Shown in pieces: positions 17,145 through 26,204 of a stretch of 64,000 nt of DNA (positions within the stretch are counted from its first letter, which is position 1; each line of letters opens with the position of its first letter). The notes below the pieces were generated by a model. That model was not told where the DNA came from, made no database searches, and was given only the letters and a program-made list of their open reading frames with translations. The stretch covers positions 434,001-498,000 of the forward strand of contig NZ_JAYXHR010000001.1 of NCBI RefSeq assembly GCF_036017065.1. The letters run 5' to 3'. The stretch comes from Uliginosibacterium sp036017065. GTDB taxonomy: Bacteria > Pseudomonadota > Gammaproteobacteria > Burkholderiales > Rhodocyclaceae. The position numbers were made by a program, and so were the translations under genes.

Positions 17145-18323
17145 ATGATCTTCGACAAGCTGTTCTCGCTGATGGCCGAGCGCCAGGCATCCGACATCTT
17201 CGTGTCGGCCGGGGCGCCGATCCACATCAAGATCAACGGCAACGTCGTGCCGATCAACCAGCAGATCATGGAACCGGCGGTCATCCAGCGGATGGCCTAC
17301 GAGATGATGACGCCGGAACAGGTCGCCCGCTTCGAGCGCGACCGCGAGATGAACCTCTCGTTCGGCCGCCGCGACCTGGGCAACTTCCGCGTCAATTTCT
17401 TCTGGCAACGCAGCAGTGTCGGCATCGTGGTGCGTTACATCCAGAGCGAGATCCCGGCGCTGGAATCGCTGAAGCTGCCCGACGTGCTGTCCGAAGTCAT
17501 CATGGAAAAGCGCGGCCTGGTGCTGATCGTGGGCGCCACCGGCTCCGGCAAGTCCACCACCATCGCGTCGATGCTGGACTACCGCAACATCAACCGGCCG
17601 GGCCACATCCTGACGGTCGAAGATCCGATCGAATACCTGTTCAAGCACAAGCGCTCGGTGGTGAACCAGCGCGAGGTAGGCTTCGATACCGCGAGCTGGC
17701 ACGAGGCCCTGCGCAACGCCATGCGCCAGGCACCGGACTGCATCCTGATCGGAGAGATCCGCGACCTGGAAACCATGAAGGCCGCGATTTCCTACGCGCA
17801 ATCCGGCCACCTCGTGGTGGCGACGATGCACGCCAACAACGCGTATCACGCGCTCAACCGCGTCGCCAGCTTCTTCCCGCTGGAAAACCGCACCCTGCTC
17901 TACCTTGATCTGTCGGTGGCCCTGCGCGCGGTCATCTCCCAGCGCCTGGTGAAGAAGCCGGACGGCAGCCGCATCCCGGCAGCCGAAGTGCTGATGAACA
18001 CCCGCCACATCGCGGAGCTTGTCGAGAAAGGCGAGTTCGGCGCGATCAAGGAGGCTATGGAGCAATCCCTGGCACCCGGTTCGCAAACCTTCGAACAGGA
18101 TTTGTTCCGCTTGTTCAAGGACCAGGAAATCACCCTGGACGAGGCGTTGGCGCACTCCGATTCGCCGACCAACTTCTCCTGGCTCGTCAACAACGCGCCA
18201 AGCGATTCCGGCCCGGGCTCCACCAAGGCCGAAGCCAGTCCGCTGGTGGACTTCGAGCCGGCCGAAGAGGACGGGACGTCCTTCTCCTCCTTCACCTTGC
18301 ACATGGAAGAAACCCAAAGCTGA
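17145..18323 (+). CDS. pilU: Type IV pilus twitching ATPase PilU
   Basis: Hexameric retraction ATPase that assists PilT in pulling back type IV pili. The 392-aa protein starts MIFDKLFSLMAERQASDIF and has an N-terminal PAS-like domain, Walker A GATGSGKST, an acidic Walker B region (ILIGEIRD) and a His-box (ATMHANNAYHALNR). The C-terminal extension and the MxFEQDLFRLF-type segment favour PilU over PilT. No pilT or pilin gene is nearby. It is wedged between dapD and dapE on the same strand. Confidence 0.88.
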   Translation: MIFDKLFSLMAERQASDIFVSAGAPIHIKINGNVVPINQQIMEPAVIQRMAYEMMTPEQVARFERDREMNLSFGRRDLGNFRVNFFWQRSSVGIVVRYIQSEIPALESLKLPDVLSEVIMEKRGLVLIVGATGSGKSTTIASMLDYRNINRPGHILTVEDPIEYLFKHKRSVVNQREVGFDTASWHEALRNAMRQAPDCILIGEIRDLETMKAAISYAQSGHLVVATMHANNAYHALNRVASFFPLENRTLLYLDLSVALRAVISQRLVKKPDGSRIPAAEVLMNTRHIAELVEKGEFGAIKEAMEQSLAPGSQTFEQDLFRLFKDQEITLDEALAHSDSPTNFSWLVNNAPSDSGPGSTKAEASPLVDFEPAEEDGTSFSSFTLHMEETQS

Positions 18324-18384
18324 GCCAGCGCCGAGGCTTCGGGTTTCTGTCTGACTCTTCATTTCCAGGATTTCCGGGTACTGC

Positions 18385-19527
18385 ATGCAACACATCCAGG
18401 CCGAGACGCTCGCGTTGACCCGCGCGCTGATCGAACGTCGTTCCGTCACGCCGGCCGATGAGGGCTGTCTCGAAATCATCGCCCGCCGCCTGCAGGCGAT
18501 CGGCTTCAACTGCGAGCGCATCGACAGCAACGGCGTATCCAACCTGTGGGCGCGGCGTGGCACCGCCCGCCCGGTCGTCGTGCTGGCCGGCCATACCGAC
18601 GTGGTGCCGACCGGCCCGGTCGAGCAGTGGCAGACGCAGCCCTTCGCGCCCACCGAGAAGGATGACGGCCACCTTTACGGCCGTGGTGCCGCCGACATGA
18701 AGACTTCGCTGGCCGCCTTCGTCACGGCCGTGGAGCGCTTCGTCGCCGCGCATCCGGACCACAGCGGTTCCATCGCCCTGCTGCTGACCTCCGACGAGGA
18801 AGGCGTGGCGACCGATGGCACCGTGAAGGTCGTCGAGGCTTTGCGCGCGCGCGGCGAAGCCATCGACTACTGCATCGTCGGCGAGCCGACCTCCACCGAT
18901 CTTCTGGGTGACGTGATCAAGAACGGCCGTCGTGGCTCGCTCAATGGCGAGTTGAAGATCCTCGGCGTGCAGGGTCACATCGCCTACCCGCATCTGGCGA
19001 AAAACCCCATCCATACCGCGCTGGCCGCGCTTGCGGAGCTGACCGCCATCGAGTGGGATCGCGGCAACGAGTTTTTCCCGCCGACCAGCTTCCAGATTTC
19101 CAACATCCACGCCGGCACGGGCGCCAACAACGTCATCCCCGGCGAGATGAACCTGCTGTTCAACTTCCGCTTCAGCACCGAGTCCACCGAGGCCGGCCTG
19201 AAGGCGAAGGTGCACGAAGTGCTGGACCGCCACGGCGTGCAGTACGAACTGGTGTGGAAGCTGTCCGGCAACCCCTTCCTGACCGGGCGCGGCAAGCTGG
19301 TGGGCGCGATGGTGTCGTCCATCCGCGAAACGACCGGGCTGGACACCGAACTGTCCACCACCGGTGGGACGTCCGACGGACGCTTCATCGCCACGATCTG
19401 CCCGGAGGTTGTGGAGTTCGGTCCGGTGAACGCCACCATCCACAAGATCAACGAGCGCGTGCGCATCGCCGACATCGGCCCGCTGTCGCAAGTCTACCAA
19501 GGCGCCATCAAGGCCCTGCTGTCATGA
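18385..19527 (+). CDS. dapE: Succinyl-diaminopimelate desuccinylase DapE
   Basis: Dinuclear zinc M20 hydrolase that removes succinate to give L,L-diaminopimelate. The 380-aa protein shows the metal-binding AGHTDVVPTG, GRGAADMK and TSDEEG motifs, and the TGGTSDGRF segment near the C-terminus. The length is normal. It ends in an ATGA overlap with prmB and completes, with dapC and dapD, the succinylase branch in this cluster; dapA, dapB and dapF are elsewhere. Confidence 0.97.
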   Translation: MQHIQAETLALTRALIERRSVTPADEGCLEIIARRLQAIGFNCERIDSNGVSNLWARRGTARPVVVLAGHTDVVPTGPVEQWQTQPFAPTEKDDGHLYGRGAADMKTSLAAFVTAVERFVAAHPDHSGSIALLLTSDEEGVATDGTVKVVEALRARGEAIDYCIVGEPTSTDLLGDVIKNGRRGSLNGELKILGVQGHIAYPHLAKNPIHTALAALAELTAIEWDRGNEFFPPTSFQISNIHAGTGANNVIPGEMNLLFNFRFSTESTEAGLKAKVHEVLDRHGVQYELVWKLSGNPFLTGRGKLVGAMVSSIRETTGLDTELSTTGGTSDGRFIATICPEVVEFGPVNATIHKINERVRIADIGPLSQVYQGAIKALLS

Positions 19528-20498
19528 ATCATTCCTACAAGCCTGTGCAGGATCACGAGCACGAACACGACGAGAGCTGCGGCCCGGATTGCGATCACGA
19601 CCACAGCGGCGGCCCGCTGGAAGAACTGGTCACGGTGCGCGACCTGGTGCGCTACGCCACCAGCCAGTTCAACCGCGCGAAACTGTTCTTCGGTCACGGC
19701 CTGCAGGACGCCTACGACGAGGCGGTGTACCTGGTGCTGCACAGCCTGCACCTGCCGCTGGATCGCCTGGAGCCTTTCCTCGATGCCTGCATCCCTATCG
19801 CCGAGCGCATCGAGGTGCTGGAGATCATCCGTCGTCGCGTCGAAGAGCGCGTGCCGGCTGCCTATCTCACCAACGAAGCCTGGCTGGGCGAGTACCGCTT
19901 CTACGTGGACGAGCGGGTCATCGTGCCGCGCTCCTACTGCGCCGAGCTGATCGCCGACGGCCTGTCACCGTGGATTGCCGACGATGCTGCGGTGACGCGC
20001 GCACTGGACCTGTGCACCGGCAGTGGCTGCCTCGCGATCCTGATGGTCCTGCGCTTCGGCAACGCACAGGTCGACGCCATCGATCTGTCGCCGGACGCGC
20101 TGGAAGTGGCCGCGCGCAACGTCTCGGACTACGGGCTGCAGGACGATGTACGCCTGATCCAGTCCGATGTCTTCGATGCGCTGGGTGACGAGCGCTACGA
20201 CCTGATCATCAGCAACCCGCCCTACGTCACCGAAGACGCAATGGATGCCCTGCCCGACGAATACCTGCGCGAGCCGCGCATGGCGCTGGCAGCTGGCGAC
20301 GATGGCATGGACGTGGTGCGCCGGATCATCGCGCAGGCGCGTCGCCACCTGACCGACGACGGCGTGCTGATCGTCGAAGTGGGCCACAACCGCGAGTTCG
20401 TCGAAGCCGCATTCCCGGACCTGGAATGCGTATGGCTGACCAACACGACGGAGGCGGAGAAGGTATTCCTGGTGCGTGCGGACCAGTTGCCTGCCTGA
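19524..20498 (+). CDS. prmB: 50S ribosomal protein L3 glutamine methyltransferase PrmB, with His-rich N-terminus
   Basis: SAM-dependent N5-glutamine methyltransferase that modifies ribosomal protein L3. The 324-aa protein carries the Rossmann motif LDLCTGSGCLAI and the catalytic NPPY motif, both hallmarks of the HemK/PrmB family. The N-terminal 30 residues are unusual: a run such as HEHEHDESCGPDCDHDH, rich in His, Asp and Cys, resembling a metal-binding tail not usual for PrmB. The start ATG overlaps the dapE stop by 4 bp, so the tail is part of the natural reading frame; a downstream start would have to be at a valine or leucine codon. Confidence 0.92.
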   Translation: MNHSYKPVQDHEHEHDESCGPDCDHDHSGGPLEELVTVRDLVRYATSQFNRAKLFFGHGLQDAYDEAVYLVLHSLHLPLDRLEPFLDACIPIAERIEVLEIIRRRVEERVPAAYLTNEAWLGEYRFYVDERVIVPRSYCAELIADGLSPWIADDAAVTRALDLCTGSGCLAILMVLRFGNAQVDAIDLSPDALEVAARNVSDYGLQDDVRLIQSDVFDALGDERYDLIISNPPYVTEDAMDALPDEYLREPRMALAAGDDGMDVVRRIIAQARRHLTDDGVLIVEVGHNREFVEAAFPDLECVWLTNTTEAEKVFLVRADQLPA

Positions 20499-20514
20499 CC
20501 GACTTCTGCCCATG

Positions 20515-20546
20515 AAAAAAGGCCCGATCAGATCGGGCCTTTTTTC
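20515..20546. terminator. Bidirectional terminator between prmB and mnmA
   Basis: AAAAAA, then GGCCCGA and TCGGGCC arms around TCAGA, then TTTTTT. The A and T tracts on either side let it serve both converging genes. Confidence 0.93.
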
Positions 20547-20563
20547 ATTCTCCTTGCTCGCTC

Positions 20564-21715
20564 TCAGGCAATGATCCCGCCGCCCAGGCACACGCGGCTT
20601 TCATACACCACCACCGACTGCCCCGGTGTCAGTGCCCACTGCGGCGCGGCGAAGGCGATCTCGCAGTCCTGCTCGTTCAGCGCATCGATCTCGCAGGGCG
20701 AGTCCGGCGTGCGGTAGCGCGGCTTGGCGGTGTAGACCCAGTTGGTACGTGGCGCGCGTCCACCGATCCAGTTCAGTTCGATGGCCTGCAGGCGTTCGCG
20801 CTGCAATGCCGGGTGCTCGTGCCCCTGCACGGCCAGCAGCACGTTGCGCTTCATGTCCTTGGCGGCGACGTACCAGGCGTCATGCTCGCCAGCGTGGTCA
20901 TTGCCCTTGATGCCGCCGATGTGCAGGCCCTTGCGCTGGCCGATGGTGTGATACATCAGTCCCTGGTGCTCGCCGAGCAGGCGGTCGTCATCCAGGCTGC
21001 GGATTTCGCCCGGCTTCGTCGGCAGGTAGCGCATCAGGAATTCGCGGAACGGCCGCTCGCCGATGAAGCAGATGCCGGTGGAATCCTTCTTGTCGTGCAC
21101 GTGCAGGCCGGCGGCCTCGGCGATGCCGCGCACGTCGCGCTTGTAGATGTTGGCCAGCGGGAACAGGGTCTTAGACAGCTGCGCCTGGTTCAGCCGGTAC
21201 AGGAAGTAGCTCTGGTCCTTGGTGCCGTCCTCGGCCTTCAGCAACTGGAATTCGGTGCGGCCGTCACTGCTCCACTCGCGCACGCCGGCATAGTGGCCGG
21301 TGGCGATCTTGTCGGCGCCCAGTTGCAAGGCGTGGTCCAGGAAGGCCTTGAACTTGATCTCGCTGTTGCACAGGATGTCCGGGTTGGGCGTGCGGCCGGC
21401 CTCGTACTCGTGCAGGAAATCGGCGAAGACGCGGTCCTTGTACTCCTTGCTGAAGTTCACGACCTCCAGGTCGAGACCCAGCACGTCGCACACCGAGGCG
21501 ACGTCCACGAGATCCTGTCGCGTCGAGCAGTATTCGTCGTCGTCGTCGTCCTCCCAGTTCTTCATGAACAGGGCGCTCACGTCGTAGCCGGCTTGCTTCA
21601 GCAGCAGGGCCGCGACGGAGGAATCCACGCCGCCGGACATGCCGACGACGACTTTCATGCCCTGCCCGTCAGGCAAACCGGTGTTCAGGCCGTTGGGCAG
21701 TTTCACATCAACCAT
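20564..21715 (-). CDS. mnmA: tRNA-specific 2-thiouridylase MnmA
   Basis: Adds the 2-thio group to U34 of Lys, Glu and Gln tRNAs. The 383-aa protein shows the PP-loop SGGVDSS, a catalytic cysteine in NPDILCNSEIKF and a second in GICFIGER, as expected. The ATG at 21715 overlaps the nudJ stop by 8 bp; an internal ATG at 21658 (MKVVVGMSGG) would give a shorter but also normal protein, and I cannot decide between them. The nudJ-mnmA order is conserved with E. coli. Confidence 0.95.
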   Translation of the reverse strand: MVDVKLPNGLNTGLPDGQGMKVVVGMSGGVDSSVAALLLKQAGYDVSALFMKNWEDDDDDEYCSTRQDLVDVASVCDVLGLDLEVVNFSKEYKDRVFADFLHEYEAGRTPNPDILCNSEIKFKAFLDHALQLGADKIATGHYAGVREWSSDGRTEFQLLKAEDGTKDQSYFLYRLNQAQLSKTLFPLANIYKRDVRGIAEAAGLHVHDKKDSTGICFIGERPFREFLMRYLPTKPGEIRSLDDDRLLGEHQGLMYHTIGQRKGLHIGGIKGNDHAGEHDAWYVAAKDMKRNVLLAVQGHEHPALQRERLQAIELNWIGGRAPRTNWVYTAKPRYRTPDSPCEIDALNEQDCEIAFAAPQWALTPGQSVVVYESRVCLGGGIIA

Positions 21716-22154
21716 AGTGACGAATCAGTTCCATCGGATAGCGGTGGCCGGCGACATGGTCGCGCACGCATTGCAGTACCAGCGGGCTGCGATGGCGGTC
21801 GGCCGAGGTTTCGAGTTCCTGCAGGCTGAGCCAGACGGTGCGGACGATGCCACGGTCCAGCGTGCGGGTGGCATCGAAGGCGCCCAGCTCACCGGCAAAG
21901 GCAAAGCGCAGGTAGGTCACGTCGCCCCTCGGCCGTGGCCACTGGTAGATGCCTACCAGCTGGCGCGGCGTGAAGCCGTGGGCGGTTTCTTCCAGCGTCT
22001 CGCGGGTACAGGCCTCGATCAACGACTCCCCCTGCTCCAGGTGACCGGCCGGCTGGTTCAGGCGCAGACCGTCCTCGGTACGCTCCTCCACCATCAGGAA
22101 GCGCCCTTCGCGCTCCACCACCGCGGCCACCGTCACGTCGGGTTTCCAGATCAT
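21708..22154 (-). CDS. nudJ: NUDIX hydrolase, NudJ-like
   Basis: Protein of 148 aa with a clear Nudix box (GHLEQGESLIEACTRETLEE) that binds the metal-pyrophosphate. E. coli NudJ hydrolyses nucleoside di- and triphosphates and HMP pyrophosphate; the substrate here is inferred by context, as the gene sits directly before mnmA just as in E. coli. The start ATG is preceded by GGAGG at ideal spacing. The gene is divergent from ilvE. Confidence 0.88.
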   Translation of the reverse strand: MIWKPDVTVAAVVEREGRFLMVEERTEDGLRLNQPAGHLEQGESLIEACTRETLEETAHGFTPRQLVGIYQWPRPRGDVTYLRFAFAGELGAFDATRTLDRGIVRTVWLSLQELETSADRHRSPLVLQCVRDHVAGHRYPMELIRHYG

Positions 22155-22313
22155 CCGGCCTCCTTGCAAAGCAGCAATTGTAGCTTGCACACCCCGCCAG
22201 ACCGGCAAAACCAAGTCAAAGGGGTGTCGATGCGCTAAAATTCCGCGCCTTGGCCGGCAACAGCCGGCTTCCCCGATCACCCCACACCAACTGGTTACTA
22301 CGGAGTTTTTCTC

Positions 22314-23234
22314 ATGTCGATGGCGGACCGCGATGGATTCATCTGGATGGACGGCAAGCTTGTGCCCTGGCGCGAGGCCAACATCCACGTATTGACCCAT
22401 TCCCTGCACTACGGTCTGTCCGTCTTCGAAGGTGTGCGTGCCTACAAGACCGCCAAGGGCAGCGCGATCTTCCGCCTGAAGGAGCACACCGATCGTCTCT
22501 TCAACTCGGCACACATCTACATGATGAAAATGCCGTTCGACAAAGAGACGCTGAACGAGGCCCAGAAGGAAGTGGTGCGCGCCAACAAGCTGGAGTCCTG
22601 CTACCTGCGTCCGATCGCCTTCTACGGTTCCGAGAAGATGGGCGTGTCGCCGCGCGGTGCCGCCGTGCACGTCGCCATCGCTGCCTGGCCGTGGGGTGCC
22701 TACCTGGGCGCCGATGGCCTGGAAAACGGCATCCGCGTGAAGACTGCATCCTTCGCCCGTCACCACGTCAACGTGACGATGCCGCGCGCCAAGGTCGCCA
22801 CCACCTACGCCAACTCCATCCTGGCCAACCTGGAAGCCACCCAGGACGGTTACGACGAGGCCCTGCTGCTGGACACCGACGGCTTCGTGGCCGAAGGCGC
22901 TGGCGAGAACCTCTTCATCATCCGCGACGGCGTGATCTACGAACCGGAAATCGCCTCGGCGCTGACCGGCATCACCCGCGACACGGTGCACAAGCTGGCG
23001 CGTGACCTCGGCATCGAAGTGCGCACCCGCCGCCTGACCCGCGACGACATCTACATCGCCGACGAAGCCTTCTTCACCGGCACCGCCGCCGAAGTGACAC
23101 CGATCCGCGAGCTGGACAACCGCCAGATCGGCGAGGGCAAGCGCGGCCCCATCACCACCAAGGTGCAGGCCCGCTACTTCGACCTGGTCAACGGCAAGCT
23201 GCCGGAGTACGACAACTGGCTGCACTACGTTTGA
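22314..23234 (+). CDS. ilvE: Branched-chain amino acid aminotransferase IlvE
   Basis: Class IV PLP aminotransferase for the last step of Leu, Ile and Val synthesis. The 306-aa protein begins MSMADRDGFIWMDGKLVPWREANIHVLTH. It shows the SLHYGLSVFEGVRAY segment, the KVATTYANS lysine region and the EGAGENLFI motif typical of IlvE rather than D-amino acid aminotransferase. CGGAG precedes the first ATG; a second ATG two codons later is also possible. The gene is monocistronic or in an operon with the zinc-finger gene 13 bp on. Confidence 0.95.
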   Translation: MSMADRDGFIWMDGKLVPWREANIHVLTHSLHYGLSVFEGVRAYKTAKGSAIFRLKEHTDRLFNSAHIYMMKMPFDKETLNEAQKEVVRANKLESCYLRPIAFYGSEKMGVSPRGAAVHVAIAAWPWGAYLGADGLENGIRVKTASFARHHVNVTMPRAKVATTYANSILANLEATQDGYDEALLLDTDGFVAEGAGENLFIIRDGVIYEPEIASALTGITRDTVHKLARDLGIEVRTRRLTRDDIYIADEAFFTGTAAEVTPIRELDNRQIGEGKRGPITTKVQARYFDLVNGKLPEYDNWLHYV

Positions 23235-23247
23235 GGGAGACGCAGCA

Positions 23248-23448
23248 ATGCCCGAGAATCGTGACAAGGCCCAGGTCATCGAGGTAAGCGCCAAGGACCT
23301 GCCGCTCCACTGCCCGATGCCGGACGCGCCGCTGTGGGCGCGGCATCCGCGCGTGTTCCTGGACGTGCTCGACACCGGCGAAGCCTCTTGCCCTTACTGT
23401 GGCGCCAGATATAAGTTCACTGGCGAGGCTCCCAAGGGTCACCACTGA
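23248..23448 (+). CDS. Zinc-finger (zf-CHCC) domain protein
   Basis: Protein of 66 aa with the C-H-C-C zinc pattern: a Cys in LHCPMP, a His in ARHPRV, then CPYC. This is the zf-CHCC fold related to the NDUFS6 accessory subunit of respiratory complex I. In beta- and gammaproteobacteria it is commonly found next to ilvE and waaF, as here. The function in bacteria is not established. Strong GGGAGACGC sequence precedes the ATG. Confidence 0.88.
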   Translation: MPENRDKAQVIEVSAKDLPLHCPMPDAPLWARHPRVFLDVLDTGEASCPYCGARYKFTGEAPKGHH

Positions 23449-23457
23449 TCACAGCAA

Positions 23458-23480
23458 GGGGGCTTCGAGCCCCCTTCTCA
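23458..23480 (+). terminator. Terminator after the zinc-finger gene
   Basis: GGGGGCT and AGCCCCC arms around a TCG loop (23458-23474), followed by TTCT. Strong stem, short T tract. Confidence 0.7.
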
Positions 23481-23519
23481 CATGTTTCAATCGGCGCGCT
23501 CAACGAGACACCACAAGCC

Positions 23520-24545
23520 ATGAAGATCCTCGTCATCGCGCCGTCCTGGATCGGCGACACGGTTGCCGCACAGCCGCTGTTCCTGCGGATCAGGCAGCGA
23601 CATCCCGACAGCATCATCGAGGTCCTTGCTCCCGGCTGGGTCGCGCCGGCGCTGCAGGCGATGCCGGAAATATCCCGTGTCATCGAGAACCCGTTCAACC
23701 ACGGCGAACTGAAGCTGCTGGCGCGCTGGCGTCTGGGCCGCCGGCTGGCGAAGAACGGCTATGCCGCGGCCTACGTGCTGCCCAACTCCCTGAAGTCCGC
23801 GCTGGTGCCGTGGTTCGCGGGCATTCCTCGCAGGATCGGCTTCGTGGGCGAAGCACGCTACGGGCTCATCAACGAGCGCCACGTCCTCAACGAGGATCTG
23901 CTGCCGCTGCAGGTCGAGCGTTATGCCCAACTCGCCGAGCAGCCGGGGCAGGATCTGGAGCGCCCGCTGCCTTACCCGAAGCTGAAGCTGGAGCAGAAGG
24001 ATGCGCTCAGCGCATTGGCGGTGCTGGGCCTGGACGCGGAGCCCGCGCCGGTGGTGTTCTGCCCCGGTGCCGAGTACGGGCCGGCCAAGCGCTGGCCGGA
24101 GCAGCACTTCGCGTCGCTGGCGCGCAAGCTGCTCGAGCGGGATATCCCGGTGTGGATACTGGGTTCGCGCAAGGACGCGCCGGTGGCGGCCGAGATCGTC
24201 CGCCTGGCGGGCGGCGACAGCAAGAACCTGCGCAACCTGTGTGGCTCGACCAACCTGGGCCAGGCCATCAGCATCATCTCGATGGCACGCCACGTGGTCA
24301 CCAACGACTCCGGGTTGATGCACGTTTCCGCCGCGCTGGATCGCCCCACGGTTGCGCTGTTCGGGTCGTCCAGCCCGAACTACACCCCGCCCCTGTCCTA
24401 CAAGGCCGAGGTGATCTGGCTGAAGCTCGCCTGCAGTCCCTGCTTCAAGCGTGAGTGCCCGCTGGGACACCTGGACTGCCTGCACCACATCAGCCCCGAT
24501 CAGGTTTTCCAGCGCCTCGTCGACAAGCAGGTGCACGCCGCATGA
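23520..24545 (+). CDS. waaF: ADP-heptose:LPS heptosyltransferase II WaaF
   Basis: Adds the second L-glycero-D-manno-heptose to the LPS inner core. The 341-aa GT9-family protein starts MKILVIAPSWIGDTVAAQPL and contains the nucleotide-sugar site with NDSGLMHVSAALDRPTVALFGSS. The length is normal. It ends in an ATGA overlap with the SnoaL-like gene. No other LPS core genes are in the window. Confidence 0.95.
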   Translation: MKILVIAPSWIGDTVAAQPLFLRIRQRHPDSIIEVLAPGWVAPALQAMPEISRVIENPFNHGELKLLARWRLGRRLAKNGYAAAYVLPNSLKSALVPWFAGIPRRIGFVGEARYGLINERHVLNEDLLPLQVERYAQLAEQPGQDLERPLPYPKLKLEQKDALSALAVLGLDAEPAPVVFCPGAEYGPAKRWPEQHFASLARKLLERDIPVWILGSRKDAPVAAEIVRLAGGDSKNLRNLCGSTNLGQAISIISMARHVVTNDSGLMHVSAALDRPTVALFGSSSPNYTPPLSYKAEVIWLKLACSPCFKRECPLGHLDCLHHISPDQVFQRLVDKQVHAA

Positions 24546-24973
24546 CACGCCCGATCTTTGCCACCCCCGAGGATGCCGAACGCGCTTTCTACGAAGCGTT
24601 CGCGCGCATGGACATCGACGCCCTGATGACGGTGTGGGCCGAGGATGAGGAAGTGGTCTGCATCCACCCCGGCGGTGCCCGCTTCAGCGGCCTGCCCGCC
24701 ATTCGCGAAGCCTGGCGACAGCTCTTCGCGAGCGGGGTGAAGTTGCGCATCCGCACCAGTCAGGCGATCCGCAACCAGGCCATGCTGATGGCCGTGCATA
24801 GCGTGCTGGAGCACGTCACCGTCGAAGGCGACGAGCAGATGTCGCCGCCCATGATCGCCACGAATGTCTATCTGCGCGGCTCGCAAGGCTGGCAGATGAT
24901 CCTGCATCACACGTCGCCAGCGCCTGACACCGAGGGGCTGATGCTGCAGGACACGCCGCGCATCGTGCACTGA
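24542..24973 (+). CDS. Nuclear transport factor 2/SnoaL-like protein
   Basis: Protein of 143 aa with the cone-shaped NTF2-like pattern: FYEAFARMDIDALMTVWAEDEEVVCIHPGG, then a beta-sheet core ending in WQMILHHTSPAP. Such proteins range from small enzymes to ketosteroid isomerase-like folds, and no specific catalytic set can be assigned. It overlaps waaF by 4 bp and is followed 7 bp later by yheT, so all three are probably co-transcribed. Confidence 0.82.
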   Translation: MTRPIFATPEDAERAFYEAFARMDIDALMTVWAEDEEVVCIHPGGARFSGLPAIREAWRQLFASGVKLRIRTSQAIRNQAMLMAVHSVLEHVTVEGDEQMSPPMIATNVYLRGSQGWQMILHHTSPAPDTEGLMLQDTPRIVH

Positions 24974-24980
24974 GCGTTCC

Positions 24981-25931
24981 ATGTTCCCGAGCTATCAGTC
25001 CCCCGCCTGGCTGAACGGTCCGCACTTCCAGACCATCTGGCCGCTGGCCATCAAGGGCGACATGCCGGTCATGAAGCGCCGCCGCTGGGACACGCCGGAT
25101 GGTGATTTCATCGACGTGGATTTCCTGCCGCGACGCGAAAGCACCCCGCTCGTCGTGCTTTTCCATGGGCTGGAGGGTTCGAGCAGCAGCCACTACGCGC
25201 GCGCGCTGATGCGTCTGCTGGCCATGAAGGGCTGGAACGGCGCGGTGGTGCACTTCCGTGGCTGCTCCGGCGAGCCGAACAAGCTGCCACGCGCCTATCA
25301 CTCCGGCGATGCCGACGAGATCGACTGGGTGCTGCGCCGCCTGATCCGGCGTTATCCGGAAGTGCCTCGCCACGCGGTGGGCGTGTCGCTGGGCGGCAAC
25401 GCCCTGCTGTGCTGGCTGGGCACCCGGCGCCACAAGGCGGCGGAACTCATCAGCAAGGCCGCCGCCGTGTCGGCACCGGTCGACCTGACGGCCGCCGGCC
25501 ACCACCTGGGGCTGGGCTTCAACAAGATCTACACCCGGCACTTCCTGCGCAGCATGCTGCGCACGGCCCGCCACAAGGCGGGCGCCTTCCCGGGGATGTT
25601 CGACGTGGAGCGTGCGCTCAGGTCAAAGACACTGCAGGAGTTCGACGACGCCTACACCGCGCCGCTGCACGGCTTCTCCGATGTCTCGGACTACTGGAAG
25701 CGCGCCTCCAGCAAACAGTGGCTGCCCTATATCGCGCTGCCGACCCTCGTGCTGAACGCACGTAACGACCCTTTCCTGCCGGTCGAATGCCTGCCGGGAA
25801 AACGGGACGTCTCGGGATCGGTGATGCTGGAGCAGCCAGAGCACGGCGGCCATGTCGGTTTCGTCACCGGCAGCTTCCCGGGAAAACTCGACTGGCTGCC
25901 GCAGCGGCTGCTGAACTTCTTCGAGGGCTGA
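24981..25931 (+). CDS. yheT: YheT-family alpha/beta hydrolase
   Basis: Protein of 316 aa with the alpha/beta fold: oxyanion segment LFHGLEGSSSSHYAR, nucleophile elbow GVSLGGNALL (Ser), a late aspartate in NARNDPFLP and a histidine in EHGGHVGFV. The opening YQSPAWLNGPHFQTIWP is characteristic of the YheT/ABHD1-3 group, whose substrate in bacteria is uncertain (probably an ester). Length and motifs are intact. Confidence 0.9.
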   Translation: MFPSYQSPAWLNGPHFQTIWPLAIKGDMPVMKRRRWDTPDGDFIDVDFLPRRESTPLVVLFHGLEGSSSSHYARALMRLLAMKGWNGAVVHFRGCSGEPNKLPRAYHSGDADEIDWVLRRLIRRYPEVPRHAVGVSLGGNALLCWLGTRRHKAAELISKAAAVSAPVDLTAAGHHLGLGFNKIYTRHFLRSMLRTARHKAGAFPGMFDVERALRSKTLQEFDDAYTAPLHGFSDVSDYWKRASSKQWLPYIALPTLVLNARNDPFLPVECLPGKRDVSGSVMLEQPEHGGHVGFVTGSFPGKLDWLPQRLLNFFEG

Positions 25932-25954
25932 GCCGGGGAGCTCCCGGCCGATGT

Positions 25955-25973
25955 AAAAAACGCCCGGCGGGCG
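25955..25973 (-). terminator. Terminator of the yjfB-like gene
   Basis: On the minus strand a CGCCC/GGGCG stem with a 3-base loop is followed by TTTTTT. It lies right after the stop of the yjfB-like gene and between it and the convergent yheT. Confidence 0.78.
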
Positions 25974-25974
25974 C

Positions 25975-26163
25975 TCAGGCGAAGGTATTGACGATCGCGC
26001 CCGGCTGGCCCGGCGCGGCCTTCGGCGGCTCGGGGATGGCTTGCAGCAACTGCGCCATCTGCGCTTCCTGCATGTCCATCTGCTTGCGCAGCATCACGAC
26101 CTGCACCTGGCCCTGCACTTGCTGCTGGGCGTTCGCTGAAATGGAGGCTGCGCTGATTTCCAT
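25975..26163 (-). CDS. YjfB-like putative motility protein
   Basis: Protein of 62 aa, MEISAASISANAQQQVQGQV at the start and IVNTFA at the end, with a central amphipathic helix rich in Met and Gln. It matches the YjfB family of small proteins annotated as putative motility factors and often found near flagellar or chemotaxis genes. No flagellar gene is present here, so its job is open. It is preceded by CAGGTCACACC with only a weak ribosome site. Confidence 0.72.
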   Translation of the reverse strand: MEISAASISANAQQQVQGQVQVVMLRKQMDMQEAQMAQLLQAIPEPPKAAPGQPGAIVNTFA

Positions 26164-26204
26164 GGTGTGACCTGTCCTGCGGGCTGTTTCGCTACTGACT
26201 GTTC

